Origin: an uncultured Dokdonia sp.
Lineage (GTDB): Bacteria; Bacteroidota; Bacteroidia; Flavobacteriales; Flavobacteriaceae
Reading direction: 5' to 3'
DNA length: 64,000 nt
NCBI RefSeq assembly: GCF_947492815.1
Contig: NZ_CANLOB010000008.1
Coordinates: forward strand, 114,888 to 178,887
In this document: positions 41,994 to 49,445 of the stretch, one piece after another
Layout of the letters: each line of letters begins with the position of its first letter
How positions within the stretch are numbered: the stretch's first letter is position 1
Notes under the pieces: generated by a model
What the model was told of the DNA's origin: nothing
Database searches by the model: none
The model's input: only the letters and a program-made list of their open reading frames with translations
Program-made: the position numbers and the translations under genes

Positions 41994-43846
41994 GTAGGAA
42001 TCGTAATAGTGATACAGGTTCCTTCTTCCGGTTGACTATCCCAATGTATGGTTCCTTTTAATATTTCGACGCGACTATTAATACTTTTAATGCCTAATCC
42101 CGCTTTCGCGAAAGCGTACTCATACTCAAAACCAACCCCATCATCTTCTATCATAAGATGTACTTGATCTTCATATCCAATTAATTGTAACAAGATGGTT
42201 TTTGCACCTGCATGTTTCTGAATATTTGAAAAAATCTCTTGTACTAATCGGTAAATCATGACTTCTTTATTTTTAGGAAGCTCAGGAAGCGCTCTGATCT
42301 CTAAAGTTGCTTCATACCCTTGTTGCGTTAGGTATTCTACCATATCTTCTAACGTACCTACAAGCCCTGAAATAGATAGCGAGTGTGGAATCATATTATG
42401 AGATATTCTACGCACTTCCATACAGGATTCATCTATCAGATTTGCTGTTTTTTCTCTCATCTCTATTGTACTTTGATCTAACATGCAACCCTTTAACACT
42501 GTAAAATGTGCTTTTACAGTACTCAAAAGCCCCCCAAGACTATCATGCAAATCTTGCGCTATACGAAGTCGCTCAGACTCTTGCCCTTCTATCATGCTAT
42601 TCATAGAGATTAAAAGATTTTTTTGCTCTACCTCTTTCAGTTCTTTTTCTTTTAAGATGACTTCTTGAGACGCAATCATTTTCTGATATTTTAATCTCTT
42701 CTTAAAAAACAAATAGGTCCCTATAAGTACGATTCCTAAAGTCACTAAAAGATATATGATAAATTTACGCTGCTTATCTCTTTTTATAATAACAAGTTCT
42801 TGTTGTGCTATTTTACGCTCTTTTTTTTCGCTTTCATAACGTTGCATTGCATCATTAAGGCTCTCATTACGCTTCTTATCATTAACAGAATCTTTTAAGA
42901 TGTTGTATTTTTTGAATAATACAAGTGCTTTTTCTGGTTGTGCTTCTTTTTCGTAGGCTTTAATTAAATCTGGTAGTATATCATAGACACTTTCCTGAAA
43001 ATTACCTTCTTCAAATTTATCATACGCTGTTGTTAATATAGATAAGGCTTCCTTAGTATTTCCTTGTTGCAGATTAACTTGTCCTAAGCCTCCTAAAGCT
43101 GTATAATAAATCATTGTATTAGACGCTGCGTCTACCTTTTCTATCAATCCTTCATAGGTTTCTTTTGCCTTGTCATATTGCGCAGATTTTCTGTAAAAAT
43201 TTCCCAAGTTACATTCTGACAAGTATTTGTACACCCAATTATTCTGACCAGCGCCTTTCTCCATGTACTTATCTATATTTGCTATAGATGCTAGAAGCAA
43301 TTCTATTGCTTTATCGATATCATTTTTATGATCTCCGTAAATACTAGCCGCATTTGCCTGACCAATAGCGAGTCTTCTTAAATCTTCATTCTCCTTACTT
43401 AGTGCTATTGTTTGATTAAAGTATTGTAATGCAAGATCTGCTTCTCCTTGTTTTTCATATACACTTCCTATAGAACTATACACAGAAGGTAATCGTTGTT
43501 TTTCTCCAAGTTCTTCAAAGTAAACAGAGCTTATTAAATAATTTTCTATGGCATTGCTAAACTTATTAAGCTGAAAGTTTGCATTGGCTATGTAATAATA
43601 CGCGATACCTTGCCGTATGGAGTCATTTATTTTTTGAGCATATTCTAAATATTTGATGGCATAGCCATGTGATGCTTTTTGATCTGCATAGTAATACTCT
43701 CTACGTAGCCTGTTATAGGCGTCCATAACTAATGTATCATTGGTCTCTGTAGCTACTACTTGTTTTAAACTATCGACTACTTTAGCATCTTGACCATATA
43801 ATAGATGACTAGTTACAACAAACACTAAAAACAAAAATATCCTCAA
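41987..43846 (-). CDS. TPR-containing sensor histidine kinase (HisKA_3)
   Basis: A 619-residue kinase with signal peptide (MRIFLFLVFVVTSHLLYGQ), six or more tetratricopeptide repeats in the periplasm (about residues 60-330, for example AYYYIANANFQLNKFSNAIENYL and YSSIGSVYEKQGEADLALQYFNQ), a membrane segment near 365 (FIIYLLVTLGIVLIGTYLFF), a coiled coil, H-box SERLRIAQDLHDSLGGLLS and an HATPase domain with DGVGFEYEYAFAKAGLGIKSINSR. No response regulator is adjacent. The palindrome at 42101-42116 encodes AFAKA between the G1 box and GLGIKS, that is, in the ATP lid. Confidence 0.9.
   Translation of the reverse strand: MRIFLFLVFVVTSHLLYGQDAKVVDSLKQVVATETNDTLVMDAYNRLRREYYYADQKASHGYAIKYLEYAQKINDSIRQGIAYYYIANANFQLNKFSNAIENYLISSVYFEELGEKQRLPSVYSSIGSVYEKQGEADLALQYFNQTIALSKENEDLRRLAIGQANAASIYGDHKNDIDKAIELLLASIANIDKYMEKGAGQNNWVYKYLSECNLGNFYRKSAQYDKAKETYEGLIEKVDAASNTMIYYTALGGLGQVNLQQGNTKEALSILTTAYDKFEEGNFQESVYDILPDLIKAYEKEAQPEKALVLFKKYNILKDSVNDKKRNESLNDAMQRYESEKKERKIAQQELVIIKRDKQRKFIIYLLVTLGIVLIGTYLFFKKRLKYQKMIASQEVILKEKELKEVEQKNLLISMNSMIEGQESERLRIAQDLHDSLGGLLSTVKAHFTVLKGCMLDQSTIEMREKTANLIDESCMEVRRISHNMIPHSLSISGLVGTLEDMVEYLTQQGYEATLEIRALPELPKNKEVMIYRLVQEIFSNIQKHAGAKTILLQLIGYEDQVHLMIEDDGVGFEYEYAFAKAGLGIKSINSRVEILKGTIHWDSQPEEGTCITITIPTN
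42101..42116. repeat. Dispersed palindrome, in CDS (kinase ATP lid)
   Basis: CGCTTTCGCGAAAGCG, perfect over 16 bp, read as AFAKA immediately before the GLGIKS glycine box of the TPR kinase. Confidence 0.9.
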
Positions 43847-44028
43847 AGAATTAGTTTTAAAAAGAGTATACTAATATATGACATATTCGGTAGTTTATTT
43901 TTTACGAATAGTAAACGAATACTAATAAGGTTTCCGCTAGTGAGTGTATCAAAAAAAGCAATAGTATATTTTATATAAAACTCCCAATGAAAATTAGAAT
44001 ACTAAACATCTAAATACACAATGGGTTT

Positions 44029-44397
44029 CTACGTACTATGTAATGCAATACGGTTGCCTTCAGAATCTATAAAAACACCCATATAGCCATGATCTTCACT
44101 TATCTGAGTTTTGTTTTGTACTACATTACCTCCCGCAGTGCTTACTCTTTCGAGACAAGCGGTTATATCTGTTGTAAAAAAATACAATAATGCACCTTCT
44201 TGACTAGGAGTATATGATTCATACTGAATTAAAGAACCAGAAGCCTTATCTATAGTATCTGGCCTTGGAAAAAATCCCATAAGAACACCTCCAAAATCTT
44301 GCAAACTTATTTTTATTCCAAACACGGCTTCATAAAATATGATAGCACGTTTCATATCTGCTACTGGAATTTCAAACCAATTTAGTTTTAGTTCCAT
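44029..44397 (-). CDS. VOC family protein (glyoxalase-like)
   Basis: A 122-residue cytoplasmic protein of the vicinal oxygen chelate fold: NWFEIPVADMKRAIIFYEAVFGIKI at the start, LLYFFTTDITACLERVSTAGGNVV and DHGYMGVFIDSEGNRIALHS at the end. The metal ligands are only partly present (final Glu-type position reads NRIALHS), so catalysis is uncertain. Three bases separate it from the SRPBCC gene upstream, indicating one transcript. Confidence 0.85.
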   Translation of the reverse strand: MELKLNWFEIPVADMKRAIIFYEAVFGIKISLQDFGGVLMGFFPRPDTIDKASGSLIQYESYTPSQEGALLYFFTTDITACLERVSTAGGNVVQNKTQISEDHGYMGVFIDSEGNRIALHST

Positions 44398-44400
44398 AAT

Positions 44401-44928
44401 TTATGCTTCTAATATTTTCTTTAAGTTATGAAGACCTTCTTCAAAATCTTTCCCTACTGCTTTATCCATATTAAAAAAAAGCATGAATATTGTTGTTGGA
44501 AATTTATTCTGCCCCGTAAATCCCCATATTACTTTTGTTTGTCCAGGCCCTTCATCTGCAACAGTATAATAGCCATCACTTTCAGACTTCCATGGTTTTA
44601 AGAATACCAAATGATTATCAATTCGTTCGTTCTCTACAATAGCTGTAATTGTTTGGCTCCCCTCTCCCACTTCTTTATTACCTATCCAACTAGATTTAAA
44701 ACCTACTTCTCCATCGGTCCCTGTAAAGGTTTGTTTCATATTAGGATCTTTTTTCTTCCAAGGTGACCAATGGTCTTGATTTTTGACCATCTTCAAATAA
44801 GGAAATACAATTTCTTTAGGTTTATCAATTACAATACTTCTACTTACATCATACGATTTTGGAGCTATAGCTGCTAAAATTATTAGTAATATCAATATAG
44901 CAGCAACTATATAAATGAGCGTCATCAT
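44401..44928 (-). CDS. SRPBCC (START-like) family protein with membrane anchor
   Basis: A 175-residue protein with one N-terminal membrane segment (LIYIVAAILILLIILAAIA) and a START-like hydrophobic-pocket domain (YDVSRSIVIDKPKEIVFPYLKMVKNQDHWSPWKKKDPN, and C-terminal AVGKDFEEGLHNLKKILEA). The domain binds hydrophobic ligands; in this group the ligand is unknown. It forms an operon with the downstream VOC gene. A terminator lies upstream, ending the peroxiredoxin-like gene. Confidence 0.85.
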   Translation of the reverse strand: MMTLIYIVAAILILLIILAAIAPKSYDVSRSIVIDKPKEIVFPYLKMVKNQDHWSPWKKKDPNMKQTFTGTDGEVGFKSSWIGNKEVGEGSQTITAIVENERIDNHLVFLKPWKSESDGYYTVADEGPGQTKVIWGFTGQNKFPTTIFMLFFNMDKAVGKDFEEGLHNLKKILEA

Positions 44929-44989
44929 GAGATTATAGTGTGTTGGTTATTCCTTTAAAGTTAAACAAAATAGAAATATGTATACAAAA

Positions 44990-45022
44990 AAAGAGGCTTT
45001 TCTGACATAGAAAAGCCTCTTT
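44990..45022 (-). terminator. Terminator of the peroxiredoxin-like gene
   Basis: Stem AAAGAGGCTTTTCT / AGAAAAGCCTCTTT, loop GACAT, with TTTTTTTG on the minus strand after it. Confidence 0.92.
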
Positions 45023-45040
45023 CCAATACGTTTATTTAAC

Positions 45041-45676
45041 TTAAAGTGCAGCTATAATCTCTAAAGGATCAGCTCTTAGTTTATAATCTTCTGCTAAGTA
45101 ATGGTAGCTTATTTTTCCATTTTGTTCAATGATGTACGTAGCAGCAATTGGTAATTCATTTGCTTCATTTCCTTGACTTTCTACTAAGTCTATTCCGAAC
45201 TTTTTATAAAGTGCTACTAAATTTTCTGGTAATTCATATACCAGTCCTAAAGAGCGCGCCAACTCATTATTTTCACTCGTTAACACTTCAAAATCTAGTT
45301 CATTTTTTTCATGAGTAGATAAGGTATTATCTGGTGTTTCTGGAGTAATTGCAACAAGAGTTGCTCCTTTAGCTTTTATTTCTGGTAATGCATTTTGCAA
45401 CGCTTTTAAAGCAATATTACAATAAGGACACCAACCGCCTCTATAAAACGTAAGTACTACTTTACCTTCCTGTAAAAGCGCTTCTAAAGCAACTTGTTCT
45501 CCTTTTGCATTCGGCAATGTAATAGCAGGAAACTGGTCTCCTGTTTTTGTCGCATTTGCTAAAATATCTGTGGCTTGTAATGCTTCAATAGCATTTCTCA
45601 TGGTATCTTGCGCTTCCCCTGGATGTCTTTTTACGCTATTATCTGCAAACTCTTTAAGTTGTTCTGTAAGTGTCAT
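45041..45676 (-). CDS. Peroxiredoxin-like (AhpC/TSA) thiol protein
   Basis: A 211-residue cytoplasmic thioredoxin-fold protein: helical N-terminus (about 1-50), then GDQFPAITLPNAKGEQVALEALL and the redox motif FYRGGWCPYCNIALKAL with CPYC near residues 83-86. True peroxiredoxins have a single peroxidatic Cys in PxxxTxxC; this group (peroxiredoxin-like, AhpC/TSA) has a CxxC instead. It probably reduces peroxides or disulphides. Transcribed alone, with a terminator 18 bases after the stop. Confidence 0.85.
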   Translation of the reverse strand: MTLTEQLKEFADNSVKRHPGEAQDTMRNAIEALQATDILANATKTGDQFPAITLPNAKGEQVALEALLQEGKVVLTFYRGGWCPYCNIALKALQNALPEIKAKGATLVAITPETPDNTLSTHEKNELDFEVLTSENNELARSLGLVYELPENLVALYKKFGIDLVESQGNEANELPIAATYIIEQNGKISYHYLAEDYKLRADPLEIIAAL

Positions 45677-45760
45677 GTGTCTGTTTATTTTTGGATATAG
45701 TCTTTATTATGATTCAATAATTACACAGCAATACTCCTTAAATATTGTTAAATTTCTGAG

Positions 45761-45780
45761 TACGCTTTCGCGAAAGCGTA
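45761..45780. repeat. Dispersed palindrome, 20 bp perfect, intergenic
   Basis: TACGCTTTCGCGAAAGCGTA in the gap between the divergent peroxiredoxin-like gene and the hypothetical gene at 45888. Confidence 0.95.
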
Positions 45781-45887
45781 CTATACAAAACTACAAAATA
45801 AGCATTTCACTAAATCAAAAAGCTTACTGACTCATTCTTAGTTTCACAATAAAAAAGCTAACCATAAGTTTGACGAAAATAAATCAA

Positions 45888-46394
45888 ATGAAACGATTAT
45901 TCATTTTTATATTTCTTTTAGTTTCTAGTAAAGCTATTTTTTTCCAAAAACTAAAAACAAGCACTCATCTTGTTAAGAATCAGAAAACCAACAAGTACAA
46001 AAAATATGATTTTCAAGAGTTTTTAAAAATCAAAACTATTGATAGTGGATATAATTATATAAAAACAATACATAAAAAAATAAATACTGACTATCCGTAT
46101 TTTAAAAACCAAGAGGACATTCAGGTGAGAGTGTTATTAATTAATGATGGTAATTATAAAGGAATTGAAATAATACCCATTGATGAGACAAATAATTTCG
46201 GAAAAGACATTATACGAACTTTAACGATTGCTAATGAAAACTTAGTACCAAACGACAATGAAAAATATATTACTATGTTTAGCATCACCTATGATTACGA
46301 ACCGCATATAGAAGATTGGAGTTGGAAAAAAGAACTTCCTAAAATCAGATTACCACTATTCAAACATAAAAGAGACACGAGAATTTTACATTAA
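45888..46394 (+). CDS. Hypothetical secreted protein
   Basis: A 168-residue protein from the ATG at 45888; an upstream in-frame TTG would add six residues before the signal sequence. The N-terminus MKRLFIFIFLLVSSKAIFFQ is a signal peptide or anchor. The rest is Lys-rich (YKKYDFQEFLKIKTIDSGYNYIKTIHKKI) with a segment EDIQVRVLLINDGNYKGIEIIPI. Not recognised. AT-rich codons; no operon partner. Confidence 0.6.
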   Translation: MKRLFIFIFLLVSSKAIFFQKLKTSTHLVKNQKTNKYKKYDFQEFLKIKTIDSGYNYIKTIHKKINTDYPYFKNQEDIQVRVLLINDGNYKGIEIIPIDETNNFGKDIIRTLTIANENLVPNDNEKYITMFSITYDYEPHIEDWSWKKELPKIRLPLFKHKRDTRILH

Positions 46395-46465
46395 GAGCAT
46401 CAAAACACTTAGTTCTAATTAGTACTGTGATTGCAATAAACAAGCGTATTTCAAATGCTCACTAG

Positions 46466-47125
46466 TTACTTATATTGATCTTCTTCCCATCTCGCAATAA
46501 TACGATCTACATCTTTGATCATTTTTTTGGTCCACTCTAGTTTTTTCTCTAAAACTTCTTTTGCAGATAGTTGCCAAGAGATATCAGAACTTTTTAATCG
46601 TGTCATGATATGTTGCAATGCAATTGCTGCAGAGACAGATATATTAAGGCTCTCTGTAAATCCTACCATAGGAATATATATAAAATCATCGGCTGCTTCT
46701 AATACATCATTACTCAATCCTTCGGTCTCTCTTCCAAAGAAAATAGCAGCTTTCTGTGTGCAATCAAAATCTTCTAAACGGTGTGCTTTTTTATGAGGTG
46801 TGGTCGCAATAATACGATATCCATCTTCTTTTAAGGATTGTACACATGCTTTGGTACTTGTATGTCGTTGTACATCTACCCATTTCTGGGCTCCCATAGC
46901 AATCTCTCGATCAATACGTTTTACATTTACTTCTTCAATGACATGTAGCTTTTGCACTCCAAACGATTCACAACTTCGTATCACAGCGCTTGTGTTATGT
47001 AACTGATATACGTCTTCTACAGCAACCGTAATATGATAGGTACGCTCTGATAAGACACGTTCAAAAAGATCACGACGGCGCTCTGTTAAATAGCTTTGTA
47101 AATAATCAAGTAATTTTTGGTTCAT
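46466..47125 (-). CDS. trmH: tRNA (guanosine-18-2'-O)-methyltransferase (TrmH/SpoU)
   Basis: The ATG at 47125 gives 219 residues (MNQKLLDYLQSYLTERRRDLFERVLSERTYH); the frame extends 22 codons upstream but that part overlaps the divergent Sir2 promoter. SPOUT motifs: motif 1 NTSAVIRSCESFGV, motif 2 AAIFFGRETEGLS, motif 3 IPMVGFTESLNISVSAAIALQHI. It 2'-O-methylates G18 in the tRNA D-loop. Length fits the family. Divergent from the deacylase gene. Confidence 0.93.
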   Translation of the reverse strand: MNQKLLDYLQSYLTERRRDLFERVLSERTYHITVAVEDVYQLHNTSAVIRSCESFGVQKLHVIEEVNVKRIDREIAMGAQKWVDVQRHTSTKACVQSLKEDGYRIIATTPHKKAHRLEDFDCTQKAAIFFGRETEGLSNDVLEAADDFIYIPMVGFTESLNISVSAAIALQHIMTRLKSSDISWQLSAKEVLEKKLEWTKKMIKDVDRIIARWEEDQYK

Positions 47126-47179
47126 GTGCATTGGTAAATGAGATAAAGATACTGTACTTTTAACTTGTAAAGAATTTTT

Positions 47180-47863
47180 ATGAAAAAGCAACGTATTGTC
47201 GTTATAACAGGAGCTGGTATTAGTGCCGAAAGTGGTTTAAAAACATTTAGAGATTCTAATGGACTTTGGGAAGGACATGACGTAATGAAAGTTGCCTCTC
47301 CGCAGGGCTGGACAGATAATATGGAGTTGGTATTAGATTTCTATAATCAACGAAGGAGACAGTTATTAGAGGTGCATCCAAATGAAGCCCATAAATCATT
47401 GGTCGCTTTAGAATCAGATTTTGACGTGCATATTATCACTCAGAATGTAGATGATTTACATGAGCGCGCTGGAAGCTCTAACGTACTACACTTACACGGA
47501 GAATTATTAAAAGTACGTAGTACTTTTGATGAAAACCTTGTGCTCGATTGGCGTACAGATCTTAATTCTGGAGATTTTTGCGAACATAATTTCCAATTGC
47601 GTCCACATATCGTTTGGTTTGGAGAGATGGTTCCTTTACTAGAGCCTGCAGCGCATTTAGTTGCTCAGGCAGATTATGTGATGATTATCGGAACTTCTAT
47701 GCAAGTATATCCTGCAGCAAGTCTTATAGATTATGCGCCTCCGCACGCAGCTATTTATTTTATAGATCCTAAGCCTGCGGTAGCCCCTAGAGCTAATCTA
47801 ACTATTCATGCCGAGACTGCTACTACAGGAGTTCCTAAAGTGGTACATGAGTTATTGAAATAA
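47180..47863 (+). CDS. cobB: NAD-dependent protein deacylase (Sir2/CobB) lacking zinc cysteines
   Basis: A 227-residue sirtuin: NAD-binding GAGISAESGLKTFRDSNGLW at residues 11-30, the catalytic core TQNVDDLHERAGS near 94, HLHGEL with catalytic His near 109, and IGTSMQVYPAASLI. Sirtuins deacetylate or desuccinylate lysines using NAD. In most bacterial homologues a CxxC..CxxC zinc site follows the HLHG motif; here the region (RSTFDENLVLDWRTDLNSGDFCEHNFQLRPHIV) has a single Cys, so the zinc ribbon is absent. I recall this is common in Bacteroidota. Confidence 0.92.
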   Translation: MKKQRIVVITGAGISAESGLKTFRDSNGLWEGHDVMKVASPQGWTDNMELVLDFYNQRRRQLLEVHPNEAHKSLVALESDFDVHIITQNVDDLHERAGSSNVLHLHGELLKVRSTFDENLVLDWRTDLNSGDFCEHNFQLRPHIVWFGEMVPLLEPAAHLVAQADYVMIIGTSMQVYPAASLIDYAPPHAAIYFIDPKPAVAPRANLTIHAETATTGVPKVVHELLK

Positions 47864-47867
47864 GAGG

Positions 47868-48344
47868 TTATTCTGGAGTAGTACGTATACTATATTGTAA
47901 TCGTGCTACTTTTGCCCATGTCACTATGGCTTTAATTTGAGCATCACTTAATTGTGCTTCCTTATGTGTCCACGTATACGAGTCTAAAGGCATTTCTTTA
48001 TCTTCCACCATTTCTATAACTTCTTCTAATTTGTGATCCTTACGCTTTGTAGAATATGAAGACCATTCAGAAAAATTAAGCTCACCTTTTCCATGACGTA
48101 TATGATCTGCAAGCCAATATGAAACCGGGGCTACTTCTGCATACCAAGGATATCTCGTCTGATTACTATGACAATCAAAACACGTTTCTTTTAATATATC
48201 CTCGACAGATGCAACAGGCTTTGTTTCTGCTAAAAAGGGTTGCACACTATCATAATTGCCTTCTTGATTTTTATCGGGACGAAAAAATTGCATGACAACA
48301 AGTACAAGTAATGCAAGTACTAGAAATCGTTTGATCCATTTCAT
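47868..48344 (-). CDS. Heme-binding (CxxCH) membrane-anchored protein, paralog 2
   Basis: A 158-residue paralog of the protein at 10661-11125: membrane anchor RFLVLALLVLVVMQFFRPDKN, a CFDCH heme motif near residue 55 and the shared segment YPWYAEVAPVSYWLADHIRHGKGELNFSEWSSYSTKRKDHKLEEVIEMVEDKEMPL. It is convergent with the Sir2 gene (4 bases apart). Unlike its paralog it is outside the iron island, and I see no matching operator upstream, so the two may work under different conditions. Confidence 0.82.
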   Translation of the reverse strand: MKWIKRFLVLALLVLVVMQFFRPDKNQEGNYDSVQPFLAETKPVASVEDILKETCFDCHSNQTRYPWYAEVAPVSYWLADHIRHGKGELNFSEWSSYSTKRKDHKLEEVIEMVEDKEMPLDSYTWTHKEAQLSDAQIKAIVTWAKVARLQYSIRTTPE

Positions 48345-48422
48345 AAAATGACATTGATTGAGTTACTAAGGTAAATGTTATTAAAATACATTTCCTATTT
48401 TTAACACCTACAAATAAGTATT

Positions 48423-49001
48423 GTGACCCAAAAAGAATTATACAATGAACTTAACTATGTAAATCATAGTAGGGAAAAACGTGCGTATTATGCTCAATTA
48501 GTAATTAATACACCCGAATTGATGCCACATGTTTTGGATATTTTATTTAAAGTAAATGATCCTATCTCCAATAGAGCGGGATGGTTATTAGAGTTTGTTT
48601 GTAAAACAGACATTACAATGTTGTTTCCATATATAGACATCTTTACAGAAAAAATGCATACGGTATATCAAGATTCAGCACTTCGTCCTGTCGCTAAGAT
48701 TTGTGAATACCTTTCACTATCGTATTATAAAAAGAAAGACCCGCTTACGCGAAAACATATAAAGCTACTACATAAAGAACGAATTACAGAAGCGGGGTTT
48801 GATTGGCTCATTACCGAACAGAAAGTAGCGGTAAAAGCCTATACACTTACAACGCTATTCTTAATTGGCACAGAAATAGATTGGATTCATCCTGAACTTA
48901 AACGTATCATGGAAGATGATTACCATAAAGGAAGTTCCGCCTACAAAGCTAGATGTAGGCATATGTTTGAAGCGTTGAGAAAGTTTGAAAAAAGAGTATA
49001 A
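48423..49001 (+). CDS. HEAT-like hypothetical protein, often annotated as adenylosuccinate lyase
   Basis: A 192-residue all-helical protein with a GTG start (GTGACCCAAAAAGAA). Helices such as RPVAKICEYLSLSYYKKK and KVAVKAYTLTTLFLIGTEIDWIHPELKRIMED look like HEAT repeats. Databases often label this flavobacterial family as adenylosuccinate lyase, but it has none of that enzyme's signature and is far too short. Function unknown. Stands alone between paralog 2 of the heme-binding protein and the small peptide gene. Confidence 0.7.
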   Translation: MTQKELYNELNYVNHSREKRAYYAQLVINTPELMPHVLDILFKVNDPISNRAGWLLEFVCKTDITMLFPYIDIFTEKMHTVYQDSALRPVAKICEYLSLSYYKKKDPLTRKHIKLLHKERITEAGFDWLITEQKVAVKAYTLTTLFLIGTEIDWIHPELKRIMEDDYHKGSSAYKARCRHMFEALRKFEKRV

Positions 49002-49041
49002 AACGTTTTGCTTTCAGAAAATAGAGTTTAGACTATTGTAT

Positions 49042-49060
49042 CCTAAGCTTGTCGAAGGAG
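49042..49060. repeat. CTTCGACAAGCTTAGG-type dispersed repeat
   Basis: CCTAAGCTTGTCGAAGGAG; compare CTGAGCTTGTCGAAG at 7678 and the CCTTCGACTTCGCTCAGG element at 15710. Confidence 0.65.
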
Positions 49061-49180
49061 TACTGATAATCAAAACCTGTTCTTGACTACACTTGAACTA
49101 ACAAATAAAAATAGTTACATAGCTATTTTAGTATCAAATTAAGTTAACCGTTTATGAATATTTTAATAATACTAAGTATT

Positions 49181-49188
49181 TATATTTG
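49181..49188 (+). promoter_or_regulatory. -7 promoter element of the GG-leader peptide gene
   Basis: TATATTTG fits TAnnTTTG and lies 24 bases before the ATG at 49213. It overlaps a potential TTG start at 49186, which therefore cannot be the translation start. Confidence 0.6.
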
Positions 49189-49212
49189 AAAGTAAACCAT
49201 ATATTAAACCAC

Positions 49213-49371
49213 ATGAAAAGAGTAAAAAATCTTAAACAATTGATCTTTAAAAAAGAAGTCATCTCAAAATTAGAGTCGTTAAAAATGAAAAGAATCTACG
49301 GAGGGAGAAGTCAGGCAGGAGATTGCCTTGATCGCAAATCTAAATCTACAAGTCCTATTTGCTTATGCTAG
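49213..49371 (+). CDS. Orphan GG-leader peptide precursor (lanthipeptide/bacteriocin-like)
   Basis: A 52-residue peptide with a leader (MKRVKNLKQLIFKKEVISKL, then ESLKMKRIYGG) ending in a double glycine at 30-31. The core RSQAGDCLDRKSKSTSPICLC has three Cys (38, 50, 52) and several Ser/Thr. Leaders with KxxIxKLxxxxMxxIxGG mark Bacteroidota natural-product precursors, including class I lanthipeptides, which are exported and cleaved by C39 peptidase ABC transporters. No dehydratase, cyclase or C39 transporter is in the window, so processing would occur from elsewhere. The promoter fits this ATG. The gene is short, but leader, GG and Cys-rich core together are convincing. Confidence 0.75.
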   Translation: MKRVKNLKQLIFKKEVISKLESLKMKRIYGGRSQAGDCLDRKSKSTSPICLC

Positions 49372-49445
49372 AGCGCATCCTACTATCTGATAGAATCAAG
49401 CTTAAACAACTAGTATCTATATAAAAAAGATATAATACAATCTCA

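Noticed and set aside
48423..49001. Adenylosuccinate lyase, the usual label for this family
   Set aside because: The protein is only 192 residues and lacks the fumarase/aspartase signature; it looks like helical HEAT-type repeats.
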